Part shown: piece after piece, positions 35,697 to 43,792 of the stretch
Position numbering within the stretch: position 1 is the first letter of the stretch
How the letters are laid out: every line of letters starts with the position of its first letter
Assembly: GCA_944321015.1 (NCBI GenBank)
Contig: CALUJS010000023.1
Span: 1 to 43,792, forward strand
From: an uncultured Phocaeicola sp.
Lineage (GTDB): Bacteria; Bacteroidota; Bacteroidia; Bacteroidales; Bacteroidaceae
Length of the DNA: 43,792 nucleotides
Direction: 5' to 3'
Program-made: the position numbers and the translations under genes
Notes under the pieces: model-generated
Told to the model about the DNA's origin: nothing
The model's database searches: none
The model's input: the letters and a program-made list of their open reading frames with translations, nothing else

Positions 35697-37799
35697 TTAT
35701 TTGTTGTTTAGGTTCAATGCCTCGTTGATGAAGTCACGCCGTGCGTCGCCGGTGTATCTCAACTTTGTAAACCAGCCGTGACGCTCGTTGGGAAACACCA
35801 TCAGGCGGAACTGCTTGTTTTGCTTCTGAAGGGCGTCGACCAGCTGAAAGGTGTTCTGCACATGCACGTTGTCGTCCATCAGGCCGTGTTGCAGATAGAG
35901 CATCGAACGGCCTTTCGTCTGATAGCGGTCCACATAGGTAAGCACCGAGGCCGCCTTATAACCTTCGGGATTGTCCTGCGGACTGTCCATGTAGCGTTCC
36001 GTGTAATGGCTGTCGTATAGCGCCCAGTCCACCACGGGATATTCGCTGAGGGCATACTGGAAATAGCCTGCTCCGAGCGTCACGCCCAAGGCTGCCATGT
36101 AGCCGCCATAACTTCCTCCCGAGATGAGGATGCGGTCGGCGTCGACGCCGGGCTGCCTGCGGAGCCACTCCACCCAGGCTATATAGTCGGCCATCTCCCA
36201 CTTGCCCAGGTTGCGGTGCATGTAGTCCATGCCTTTCTTGCCACAGTGTCCGGAGCCGCGATGGTCTACGCTGATGCGGATGACGTCGGCCTCTTCCGTC
36301 AGGAAACGGGTCGATACCCAGCGTTCCTTGACCGAAGGCGTGTTGGGGCCGCCGTATATCTGGAACACGACGGGATATTTCTTGCCCTCCTCCATGTGCG
36401 CGGGCCACGACATGCAGCCGGGCAGGCGGAAACCGTCGTCGGTCGTCAGCCACACCATCTGACGGAAGTTCAGCTTGGCGGGGTCGAACTCCGGACCGCG
36501 GCTGTCGGCCACGTTGAAGTGGCGCCCGTCGGAGGTGCGCACCACGTCGAGACGCGTGGGCGTAGCGGCATTCTCGTAATAGGTAAGGACGTAAGAGCCG
36601 TCGGGCGAGAAGCTGAAACGGTCATGCGTGTAATCGCCGAAGGTGAGGCGTCGTTGGCGCGTGCCGTCCAGCCGGACGGCATAGAGGTCGGAGCGCGTGG
36701 AGAGCTCGCCACACGCCTTGTAATAGACCGTCCGGCGGCGTTCGTCCACACGGAGAATCTCCGTGTCCCAGTTGTGTCCGGTGGTGAGCTTGGCCTTGAG
36801 CGTGCCGTCGGCGGCATGGTGGTAGATTTGCTGCCAGCCGTCATAGTCGCGCACCATGAGGAAGCCGCCGTCGACCCAGGAGAGTTCCGTAATCCAGTCT
36901 ATCCACGTGGGGTACTTCTCCGTATAGATGCACTTCGTCTTGCCGGTCGAGGGATTGACGTCGTAGAGCCGCAGTTCGTTCTGCTCGCGGGGCATCCACT
37001 GCACCAACAGTCCGGAGCCGTCGGGCCGCCAGAAGGGCGTGCCGAAGTATTGGTCTGCCGTCGGGTCGAGGTCGGCCCACGCTATGGAGCCGGAAGCCAC
37101 ATCGGCCATGCCTATGCGCACTTCGGGATTGGGGTCGCCGGCCTTGGGATAGCGGGTGTTCTCCAAGTAGCCGTGCTGCCCCATGGAGTTATAGATGGGA
37201 AAGACGGGCACACGGCTGTCGTCGAAGCGGTAGAACGCCACGCGCTTGCTGTCGGGCGACCACCAGATGGCAGCATACTTGGTGTCGCGTCCCAGAATCT
37301 CCTCGTAGTAAACCCACGAGGCACGTCCGTTCATCACCACGTCGGTGCCGTCGGTCGTGAGGCGTTTCTCCCGGCCGGAAGCCACATCAATGACATAAAG
37401 GTCGCCAGCACGCACAAAGGCCACCTGCCGGCCATCGGGCGAGAGGCGGAAGACATCTTCCTTCACGTCGGGCGTACGGGTAAGGCGACGCTTCTCGCCG
37501 CCGTCCACGAAGTAAAGGTCGCCGTCCTGCGAACGCACCGTCCGCGAGGGCCTCATCATCGCTTTACGGTCGGACGCGTAGGGTTCCTTTTTCCCGTTGC
37601 GGGCGTCGAGCAGATAGGTCGCGGACTGTCCGGGCTTGTTGCCCGGCTGCAACAGAACGCAATGGCGATTGTCCACCCACTCCACCACGCGGGGAAGCGG
37701 TTTCTCCAGCAACGTGTCGCGCGCAACCTGTGCGCGCACGAAGCCCGGCAGCGCGACACACGCTGCCAAGGCAATCATAAACGCAGTATTAACCTTCAT
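35697..37799 (-). CDS. Dipeptidyl peptidase IV-like S9 peptidase
   Basis: A 700-residue exported serine peptidase. A signal peptide (MKVNTAFMIALAACVALPGF, then VRAQ) is followed by a beta-propeller region (DPPIV N-terminal domain, with repeated FSPDGS/RLSPDGRQVAF-type blades and the Glu motif WVYYEEILGRD). A C-terminal alpha/beta hydrolase domain follows. The nucleophile is S563 in ISGGSYGGYMA, the Asp lies in LMDDNVHVQNT (641-643) and the His is H674 in NERHGWF. The family removes dipeptides, usually with Pro or Ala at position 2. Being in the SusCD operon, it probably trims peptides before or after import. Confidence 0.92.
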   Translation of the reverse strand: MKVNTAFMIALAACVALPGFVRAQVARDTLLEKPLPRVVEWVDNRHCVLLQPGNKPGQSATYLLDARNGKKEPYASDRKAMMRPSRTVRSQDGDLYFVDGGEKRRLTRTPDVKEDVFRLSPDGRQVAFVRAGDLYVIDVASGREKRLTTDGTDVVMNGRASWVYYEEILGRDTKYAAIWWSPDSKRVAFYRFDDSRVPVFPIYNSMGQHGYLENTRYPKAGDPNPEVRIGMADVASGSIAWADLDPTADQYFGTPFWRPDGSGLLVQWMPREQNELRLYDVNPSTGKTKCIYTEKYPTWIDWITELSWVDGGFLMVRDYDGWQQIYHHAADGTLKAKLTTGHNWDTEILRVDERRRTVYYKACGELSTRSDLYAVRLDGTRQRRLTFGDYTHDRFSFSPDGSYVLTYYENAATPTRLDVVRTSDGRHFNVADSRGPEFDPAKLNFRQMVWLTTDDGFRLPGCMSWPAHMEEGKKYPVVFQIYGGPNTPSVKERWVSTRFLTEEADVIRISVDHRGSGHCGKKGMDYMHRNLGKWEMADYIAWVEWLRRQPGVDADRILISGGSYGGYMAALGVTLGAGYFQYALSEYPVVDWALYDSHYTERYMDSPQDNPEGYKAASVLTYVDRYQTKGRSMLYLQHGLMDDNVHVQNTFQLVDALQKQNKQFRLMVFPNERHGWFTKLRYTGDARRDFINEALNLNNK

Positions 37800-37806
37800 A
37801 TCAACG

Positions 37807-39285
37807 TCAGTTCATCGTGTTCGATTCCAAGCGGTCGTCGTTGAGCAGGGCCTTCGTGGGGAAGGGCAAGACGTAGAGCGACGAGTTGCAGGGCAACGTG
37901 TAGGTGCCTTGCGGAATGCTGGACGTGGCCTCCGTGTCGAGCGGAATGGTGCGCGACGGTTCGGTGCGGTACGTGCCCTCGGCATTCAGGCGTTTCAGGT
38001 CGAAATAGCGGTTGTAGCCCATGGTCAGCTCCTTGCGACGTTCATCCAGCACGAAGCGCACGGTGGCGTCCACATCGTCGGGAAGCGTCAGGGCCGCGTG
38101 GTCGTAGCCCGCATAGCGGCTCGCGAGGTAAGGCTCCATGTATTGCTTCACCATGTCGTTATCGCCTTTGCGGGCGTAGCATTCGGCCAGCATGAGCATC
38201 ACCTCGGTGGTGCGCAGGCCCACGCAGTTGTTGGCATACTGCAGGGCTTCGGGCATGTATTGCATGGTGTACTGATAGTCTTTCACGGCACTGTTGGGCT
38301 GCTCGTAGAGGTCGAGGCGCATGTCGTGCACATCGGCGCTCTGCCCGTAGTCGGTCAGCCCCTCGCGATAGAGGGCGATGAGGTCGGGATGGAGCAGGAA
38401 GTAGGTCGTAGCCGTGGTGGCAAACACCAGGTTCTCCTCGCCGTTGGCATAGATGGCCGGCTCGGGATAGTGCAGCTCCGGGTCGATGCGCGTAGGCAGG
38501 TCATAGGTCTGATGGTTCAGGGCATACGATGCCTCGGCAGCCGTGATGCAGGCGTTATAGTCTCTCATGAAGAGATGCACCTTGGCCTTGAGGGCATAGC
38601 CTGCCGCCTTGTTGAAGCGGTAGGGCGTTTCGGCCGCCTCCGGCAGGTCGGGGATGGCCTCCTCCAGGTCCTGCAACATGAGGGAGTAGACGGCAGCCAC
38701 CGACGACTTGGCCGGGTTGGGCAGCGCGTCGACCTGCGCGTCGGTGCGGATGGGCACTCCGCCGTCGGTCTCGGCCGTGGCGGGGTCATACACCTTGGCA
38801 TAGACGTTCACCAACGCGAAATAGGAAAAGGCGCGGTAGGCTTTGGCCTGCGCCACAAGCACCTTGCGCTCCTCGGCCGTGCCTTCTATCTCGCCGCGTC
38901 CGTCGGCCTCGATGATGGTGTTGGCCACCTTCGTAATGCGCTGATACATCAGCTGGAAAAACGTGCTGCCCAGCGTGCCTGAGTTGCCATAGGCATTCTC
39001 GCTGCGATCGAAGTCGGCACTATACATCACGTTGGAGGTGGTCAGGTTGGGCGAACTCCACGCGTTGACCAGCACCTGGGGGTTGATCCACACCTCATCG
39101 TCCAGATAGGCAATGTCGTTCAGGTCGTATTGCACATAGGCATTGTTGTCGAACAGCTGCCCGTATTCCTCGGCCGTGGTGAGGATGATTTTGCCCGTCG
39201 GGGCAATGTCGAGCCAGCTGTCGCAGGAGGTGAGTCCCGCCGACAAGGCCAGGCTGCACAAGCATATGGTTGTTAGTTTCTTCAT
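37807..39285 (-). CDS. SusD/RagB-type nutrient-binding lipoprotein, locus 3
   Basis: A 492-residue lipoprotein. The start at 39285 (MKKLTTICLCSLALSAG) gives a clean signal and the lipobox LTSC followed by DSWLDIAPTGKI, a standard SusD start. Upstream in-frame ATG codons as far as 39414 only read repeat array G and are rejected. Family helices are visible (AKAYRAFSYFALVNVYAKVY, LRTTEVMLMLAECYARKGDN). The S9 peptidase gene follows 7 bp later. Unusually, 168 bp with a repeat array separate it from its SusC, whereas loci 1 and 2 have gaps of 18 and 10 bp. Confidence 0.92.
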   Translation of the reverse strand: MKKLTTICLCSLALSAGLTSCDSWLDIAPTGKIILTTAEEYGQLFDNNAYVQYDLNDIAYLDDEVWINPQVLVNAWSSPNLTTSNVMYSADFDRSENAYGNSGTLGSTFFQLMYQRITKVANTIIEADGRGEIEGTAEERKVLVAQAKAYRAFSYFALVNVYAKVYDPATAETDGGVPIRTDAQVDALPNPAKSSVAAVYSLMLQDLEEAIPDLPEAAETPYRFNKAAGYALKAKVHLFMRDYNACITAAEASYALNHQTYDLPTRIDPELHYPEPAIYANGEENLVFATTATTYFLLHPDLIALYREGLTDYGQSADVHDMRLDLYEQPNSAVKDYQYTMQYMPEALQYANNCVGLRTTEVMLMLAECYARKGDNDMVKQYMEPYLASRYAGYDHAALTLPDDVDATVRFVLDERRKELTMGYNRYFDLKRLNAEGTYRTEPSRTIPLDTEATSSIPQGTYTLPCNSSLYVLPFPTKALLNDDRLESNTMN

Positions 39286-39330
39286 TGTGTGTTTTGTGTT
39301 AAAAAGTCCGGTCGTCAGTCGCCGTGTCGT

Positions 39331-39434
39331 CATGGCTTCGCGTGTCCATATGTCCGCCCGTGAGCGTCGATATGTCCGCTTGCGAGCCTCCATATGTCCG
39401 CCCGCGAGCGGCAATATGCGCGCTTCGGACAGCG
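39331..39434. repeat. 22-bp palindromic repeat array G (4 units), inside uptake operon 3
   Basis: Hexamers start at 39347, 39369, 39391 and 39413 (CATATG, GATATG, CATATG, AATATG), exactly 22 bp apart. Gaps centre on GCCCGTGAGC, GCTTGCGAGC and GCCCGCGAGC; the second is identical to one in array D. It is the only array between a SusC stop and a SusD start. Confidence 0.9.
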
Positions 39435-39453
39435 GACCGACGGCCGGACGGGG

Positions 39454-42400
39454 TTAAAACTGTACGTTCAATTTCAAGAGATAAGAGGTCGGTTCGGGCA
39501 ATGTCCAGCTGCCGTCGGTGCCGAGCGTTTCGGGGTCGATGCCCTTGCCGGCCGCGCTCCAGAAGCAGGGATTGTTCACCTGGGCCGTGAGCCTGATGTT
39601 CTCCATGCGCACCTTTTGGGCATAGCGCGCCGGAAGCGTGTAGGACAGCGACACGTTGCGCAGGCGGATGAGGTCTCCGCGCTTCACGTTGGCCGTCGAC
39701 TTCTGATACATCTCCTGCAGGCCGATGACATAGGAGGCATTGGCCGTCTTGTCGTAGAGGAAATAGTGTTTCGGAATCTCGCTGTCCGGATTTTCGGGCG
39801 TCCAGGAGTCGGCGTAGAAGTCCGACAGCGTGTTGTACGAAGAATTGTAGAAGTCGAAGCTGGGGACGTAGACCTTATGTCCGCCATAGTAGACCACGAA
39901 GGCCGACAGCTCCCAGTCGCGGAAGCGGATGCGCTGCGTGAACGAGCCGCCCCACACCGGCGTGCGCGAACCCATGTAGACCAGGTCTTCGGGCTTCATG
40001 GTGGACGACGGGGCGATGTTCACCGTGCCGTCGTCGTTGAATGTCACCACCTCGCTGCCGTCGGCACGCAGTATCTGGGGAATGCCGTTCTGCTCGTCGG
40101 TGCCGCCGGAGGTCAGGCCGTCGTAGCGATAGGCATACAGGGCTGCAAACGGACGGCCCTGTTGCATGTAGGCTCCGCTGATGAGATGGGAAGCCTGCGT
40201 GGCGTTATAGAACGACCGGGTCACCTTGTTTTTGTTGTAATAGAACGAGAACGATGTCTCCAGGCTCCAGTCACGGTTGCGGAACCAGGGCGACGTGAGG
40301 CTCATCTCGAAGCCGTGGTTGGTCATCGCGCCATAGTTCACGCGCTGGCTGGAATAGCCCGACGTGAAAGGCACTTCGATGGTGGCCAGCAGGTCGTCGC
40401 TCTTCTTATAATAATAGTCCATCTTACCGTTGAGCTTGCCGTCCAGCAGGATGAAGTCCACACCCACGTTCCACGAGGCGGTGCGTTCCCAGCGCAGCAT
40501 GGGGTTGGGCGCGGTGGAGATGGAGGTATAGGGGATGGTCTCTGCCGTCCACCTGTTTTGCGTGTACATGTTGGCCACGAGATAGGGCGTGGTGGTCTGG
40601 TCGACGTTACCCGTCAAGCCGTAGGAGCCGCGCAGGTCGAGCACGTCAATCCACGTGAGGCTTTTCATGAAGTCCTCCTTGGCCATGTTCCACTTGAAGC
40701 CCACCGACCACAACGGGCGATAGCGGTATTTCGGGTCGGTGCCGAACAGGTTGGCCTGGTCGATGCGGAAGCTGCCGCTAATGCCGTAACGGTCCTTGTA
40801 GGTATATCCGCCCACGAAGTATCCGCTGAAGTAGCGGTTTTCCAACGAGCTGAGGCTTGGCGCCAGGCTCAGGTCGAGCAGGCGGTTGTAGCTGCCGTCG
40901 CGCACGGCGTCGGCCGAAGTGTTGTTGTTGTAGATATAGGATTCGCGCGTGCCGATGGTGCGCAGCGTGTTCACGTCGAGCGTGGTGTAGGCCAGCGACA
41001 CGGGGTCGTAGCCGTAGTAGGTCGACGTGTTGGGGATGCCCACCTTGTTCTGGCGCAACTCCAATCCGGCCGAGAGGTTGATGGCGTGGTCGTCCTTGAT
41101 GGTCGTGTTATAGTCCAGCTGGTTGCGGAAGGTCCAGTTGTCCTGCGACGTGTCGGTCATGCTCATGCGCCCTCCTTCGGGAATGACGGAGTTCACCGGC
41201 GCATAGGTGGCAAAGCGGTTGCGCAGGAAGCGGATGTAGTACGAGTCGGCCGAGTTGTACGTCTCGGAATTGTCTTTGGCATATTCGTAGGAGAAGCTGG
41301 TGGTGAACCTCAACCCTTCCATGATGTCGAAATTGAGCTTGGCGAAGCTGCGGATGTAGAAGTTCTCCTGACGCGTGAGGTTGTCCTCCAGCTCGTCGAG
41401 GATGTTGAACGTGTAGGGCATGAACTGCGGCAAGCCTTCAATCTGGTCGAGAATCTTCTGATTGATGTGCAGTCCGCCCATGAAGGTCTGGTTGCTGAGG
41501 TCCACATAGTCGCGATAGACGCGGTTTCCCTCGGCGTCCTGAATCTGCGTATAAGGTTCCAGCGTGGTGAAGCTCGTATAGTTGGAGTCGCCGCTCGTCC
41601 GGCGTTCAAACTGCGCGTCCACGCCCAGGTCGAACGAGAGCCAGTCGGTCAGCTTCTGTGTCGTCTTGATGTATCCCTTGAACGAGCGGTTCTCGTTGGA
41701 GATGACGCGCTGGGCGTCGCCCGTGTAATTGAGCGAGACATAGGTCGACTGGCGGTCGGTACCGCTGTTGACCGAGAGGTTGTAGCTCTGGCGAAGCGGA
41801 GTGCGCCATGCCAGGTCCATGTACTCGCGACGGTAATCGAGCGCGCGCCATCCGTTGACCAGCGCGTTATAGTCGGCCTCGCTCATCAGCCCGTTGGTGT
41901 ATTGGTAGCGGGCATAGCGCAGGGGCGAATAGTAATTCAGCGTCGAACTGGTTCGTCCGGCCTCGCCGATGCCTTTCAGCTGGTCCTTCAGCATGTAGGC
42001 TTCGGTCTGGTTGGTGCGCAGGGCCGAGGAGCTGATGTGTTGCAGCTCGAAGTCGATGATGTCCGACGTGGAGGCCAGATGATAGTCGGAAAGCGAGGGA
42101 TTCTGTTCCCACTTCCAGTCGGCCGTGAAGCGGATGTCGGTGCGGTCCTTCACCTGCCTGGTCGTCACCACGGAGATGACGCCGTTGGCCGCGCGCACGC
42201 CATAGATGGACGAGGCGGCGGCATCCTTCAACACGGTGATGCTCTCGATGTCGTTGATGTTGATGTCGGCCAGCGACTGCTCGGTGGGCATGCCGTCGAT
42301 GACGATGAGCGGATCGTTGCCCACGGAAGAGGAGAACGTCGACACGCCGCGGATGATTATCTTGTCATTGTACGTGCTCAGGCCCGGCACCTCGCCTTCG

Positions 42401-43113
42401 AGGGCCGAGAGGGCATCGGTGTGTATCGAGCTTTCCAGCTTGCTGCGGTCCATGATGTCAAAGGCTCCGGTGGCACGCTCCTTGGAGATGGTCTGATAGC
42501 CGGTCACCACGAAGTCGTCCAGCATCTGGCTGTCTTCCTCCATGACGGCGGTTATCTGCTCCCGTCCCTTGACGCTGAGCCGCTGCGGCTTCATGCCGAT
42601 GTAGCTCAGTTCGATGTGCGAACGGTCGGCCGGCATGGGCAACGTGAAACGGCCGTCGACGTCGGTCACCGTGCCCTGACGCGTGCCGGGAATGCGCACC
42701 GACACGCCGATAAGCGGCTCGCCGCGCGAATCGGTTACCGTGCCCCGCAACACACGGCGCTGCCCCTTGGCGTCGCGCTTTCCGTCCGGCGTCACGGTGA
42801 TGTAGCGCCCTTCCACCGTGTAGGTCAGCGGATGGCCGTCGATGAGGGCGTCCATGACCTCGCGCACGGACTTGTCGCGCACGGACACCGTGGCATGGTA
42901 GGCCTGCACGTCTTCATATGTGAACAAAATCTTATAACCGGAAGCCCGCTCCAGCCTCTGAAAGGCCGATGCCAGGCTCTCGTTCCTGCATTCGAAGGAC
43001 AGCCTTTCCTCCGAAGAGACCTGTGCCGACGAGCCGACGCACACCAACAGCAGCACGGCCATCAGGCACCATTTCACCTTCCGGTGCCAATGTAATCTAA
43101 TGAACTTTTCCAT
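39454..43113 (-). CDS. SusC-type TonB-dependent receptor with STN signalling domain, locus 3
   Basis: A 1,219-residue outer-membrane receptor with intact frame. A signal peptide (KVKWCLMAVLLLVCVGSSAQ, about residues 12-31) is followed by an STN domain (SLASAFQRLERASGYKILFT and VSVRDKSVREVMDALIDGH, about 45-105). A carboxypeptidase-like regulatory domain (LRGTVTDSRGEPLIGVSVRI), the plug (LDDFVVTGYQTISKERATGA and VLKDAAASSIYGVRAANGVI) and a barrel ending YLLKLNVQF complete it. STN domains usually signal to a FecR-type anti-sigma factor; none is adjacent here. It heads an operon with SusD, an S9 peptidase and a thioredoxin-like protein. No G run disturbs its leader. Confidence 0.94.
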   Translation of the reverse strand: MEKFIRLHWHRKVKWCLMAVLLLVCVGSSAQVSSEERLSFECRNESLASAFQRLERASGYKILFTYEDVQAYHATVSVRDKSVREVMDALIDGHPLTYTVEGRYITVTPDGKRDAKGQRRVLRGTVTDSRGEPLIGVSVRIPGTRQGTVTDVDGRFTLPMPADRSHIELSYIGMKPQRLSVKGREQITAVMEEDSQMLDDFVVTGYQTISKERATGAFDIMDRSKLESSIHTDALSALEGEVPGLSTYNDKIIIRGVSTFSSSVGNDPLIVIDGMPTEQSLADININDIESITVLKDAAASSIYGVRAANGVISVVTTRQVKDRTDIRFTADWKWEQNPSLSDYHLASTSDIIDFELQHISSSALRTNQTEAYMLKDQLKGIGEAGRTSSTLNYYSPLRYARYQYTNGLMSEADYNALVNGWRALDYRREYMDLAWRTPLRQSYNLSVNSGTDRQSTYVSLNYTGDAQRVISNENRSFKGYIKTTQKLTDWLSFDLGVDAQFERRTSGDSNYTSFTTLEPYTQIQDAEGNRVYRDYVDLSNQTFMGGLHINQKILDQIEGLPQFMPYTFNILDELEDNLTRQENFYIRSFAKLNFDIMEGLRFTTSFSYEYAKDNSETYNSADSYYIRFLRNRFATYAPVNSVIPEGGRMSMTDTSQDNWTFRNQLDYNTTIKDDHAINLSAGLELRQNKVGIPNTSTYYGYDPVSLAYTTLDVNTLRTIGTRESYIYNNNTSADAVRDGSYNRLLDLSLAPSLSSLENRYFSGYFVGGYTYKDRYGISGSFRIDQANLFGTDPKYRYRPLWSVGFKWNMAKEDFMKSLTWIDVLDLRGSYGLTGNVDQTTTPYLVANMYTQNRWTAETIPYTSISTAPNPMLRWERTASWNVGVDFILLDGKLNGKMDYYYKKSDDLLATIEVPFTSGYSSQRVNYGAMTNHGFEMSLTSPWFRNRDWSLETSFSFYYNKNKVTRSFYNATQASHLISGAYMQQGRPFAALYAYRYDGLTSGGTDEQNGIPQILRADGSEVVTFNDDGTVNIAPSSTMKPEDLVYMGSRTPVWGGSFTQRIRFRDWELSAFVVYYGGHKVYVPSFDFYNSSYNTLSDFYADSWTPENPDSEIPKHYFLYDKTANASYVIGLQEMYQKSTANVKRGDLIRLRNVSLSYTLPARYAQKVRMENIRLTAQVNNPCFWSAAGKGIDPETLGTDGSWTLPEPTSYLLKLNVQF

Positions 43114-43230
43114 TCATGCAACTTTTAAGGTTAATCAAATGTTGGTTTGTTTTAACCTCTATACGGGAACATTGCCCAAACGGGTACTCCCGCAACAGCA
43201 CATTTTTTCAACGGACGCGAAAAAAAGCAT

Positions 43231-43238
43231 TACCTTTG
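43231..43238 (+). promoter_or_regulatory. -7 box for the U32 peptidase gene
   Basis: TACCTTTG matches TAnnTTTG, 30 bp before the ATG at 43269. The -33 position is T-rich without a clear TTTG. No comparable box was found for the divergent susC 3. Confidence 0.5.
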
Positions 43239-43268
43239 CAGCGATTATCCCACAAAGATGTTCACGCT

Positions 43269-43792
43269 ATGAATCTATCCATAAACGACTTTGAAATCAT
43301 GGCGCCCGTCGGCTCGCGCGAATCGCTGGCCGCCGCCATACAGGCCGGGGCGGACTCTGTCTACTTCGGCATCGAGAACCTCAACATGCGCGCCCGCTCG
43401 GCCAACACGTTCACCATCGACGATCTGAAGGAAATAGCCGCCACCTGCGACGCGCACGGCATGAAGAGCTATCTGACCGTCAACACCATCATCTACGACG
43501 AAGACCTGGCCCTCATGCGGCGCATCTGCGACGCCGCGCACGAGGCGGGCATATCGGCCGTCATCGCCGCCGACGTGGCCGTAATGGACTACTGCAACCG
43601 CATCGGCCAGGAGGTGCACCTCTCCACGCAGCTCAACATATCCAACGTCGAGGCCCTGCGCTTCTATGCCCGCTTTGCCGACGTGGTGGTGCTGGCCCGC
43701 GAACTGAACCTCATGCAGGTGAAGGAAATCTACCGCCACATCGTGGACGAACACATCTGCGGCCCGGGCGGACAACCGGTGCGCATCGAGAT
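43269..43792 (+). CDS. U32 peptidase family protein, N-terminal part (cut by window edge)
   Basis: The first 174 codons are present, running off the right edge. They read MNLSINDFEIMAPVGSRESL, then AAAIQAGADSVYFGIENLNM, VNTIIYDEDLALMRRICDAA and VHLSTQLNISNVEALRFY, the N-terminal pattern of the U32 family. Relatives include RlhA and TrhP, which act in prephenate-dependent rRNA or tRNA hydroxylation; others are annotated as collagenase-like peptidases. The downstream cysteines that would support the RNA-modifying role lie outside the window. It is divergent from susC 3. Confidence 0.88.
   Translation, partial: MNLSINDFEIMAPVGSRESLAAAIQAGADSVYFGIENLNMRARSANTFTIDDLKEIAATCDAHGMKSYLTVNTIIYDEDLALMRRICDAAHEAGISAVIAADVAVMDYCNRIGQEVHLSTQLNISNVEALRFYARFADVVVLARELNLMQVKEIYRHIVDEHICGPGGQPVRIE

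Noticed and set aside
39286..39414. Upstream in-frame starts for susD 3
   Set aside because: The extra residues only translate repeat array G, and they would bury the lipoprotein signal that starts at 39285.
39394..43095. A plus-strand open frame of 1,233 codons opposite susC 3
   Set aside because: It lies entirely across a clear receptor gene, reads repeat array G at its start and shows no family motif. The same holds for the long minus-strand frame opposite topA (8555-10984).

Overview
The window reads as chromosomal DNA from a GC-rich member of the order Bacteroidales. The evidence is three SusC/SusD-type outer-membrane uptake loci, N-succinyl/acetyl-type arginine genes beside a large SpeA decarboxylase, Bacteroidales-only families (DUF4252, DUF4843, PKD-like lipoprotein), promoters with the Bacteroidetes -7 box TAnnTTTG in place of Pribnow boxes, and a lack of Shine-Dalgarno sequences. 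The genus cannot be fixed from sequence alone. Long open frames lie opposite many real genes because the coding DNA is GC-rich. No rRNA, tRNA, CRISPR array, integrase or transposase was seen.

Layout. 1-4681: the start of acpP (minus), then purN, pdxB (minus) and a three-gene envelope group (LPS-core-type kinase, lipid A acyltransferase-like protein, methyltransferase). 4699-8309: an LTA-synthase-like sulfatase-fold membrane protein (minus), then UDP-galactopyranose mutase and a GtrA-type membrane protein. 8630-16372: a housekeeping run topA-aroK-speA-argB, then typA. 16538-21587: SusC/SusD locus 1. 21869-23389: a TrmH/SpoU methyltransferase and a YgjP-type metallopeptidase. 23580-25133: an ECF sigma / membrane protein / DUF4252 cassette. 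25401-33867: uptake locus 2 (SusC, SusD, DUF4843, PKD-like lipoprotein, TlpA-like thioredoxin lipoprotein). 34275-43113: uptake locus 3 (STN-domain SusC, SusD, dipeptidyl peptidase IV-like S9 peptidase, TlpA-like thioredoxin protein). 43269-end: the start of a U32 peptidase family gene.

Two signals stand out. (1) The SusC genes of loci 1 and 2 each carry a run of exactly nine G (coding strand) in the leader region. In both, the start codon and signal peptide are out of frame with the receptor by one base, and losing one G (G8) would restore a complete reading frame. This looks like slipped-strand ON/OFF switching of nutrient receptors, with both copies OFF as given; a homopolymer-length assembly error is the main alternative. 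(2) Seven intergenic arrays share one design: a CATATG-like hexamer recurs exactly every 22 bp, and each 16-bp gap is centred on a GCTCGCGAGC-like palindrome. Six arrays sit at boundaries between transcription units. The seventh separates SusC from SusD in locus 3. Two arrays 8.9 kb apart are identical over 81 bp except for one base. I do not recognise this as a named repeat family.

Functionally, the right half is an envelope nutrient-acquisition region. Locus 3 pairs a peptide-trimming S9 enzyme with its transporter, which suggests peptide or glycopeptide use. Locus 2 has the lipoprotein set often seen with SusCD systems of unknown substrate. Each uptake operon that carries a thioredoxin-like protein has it as the last gene.
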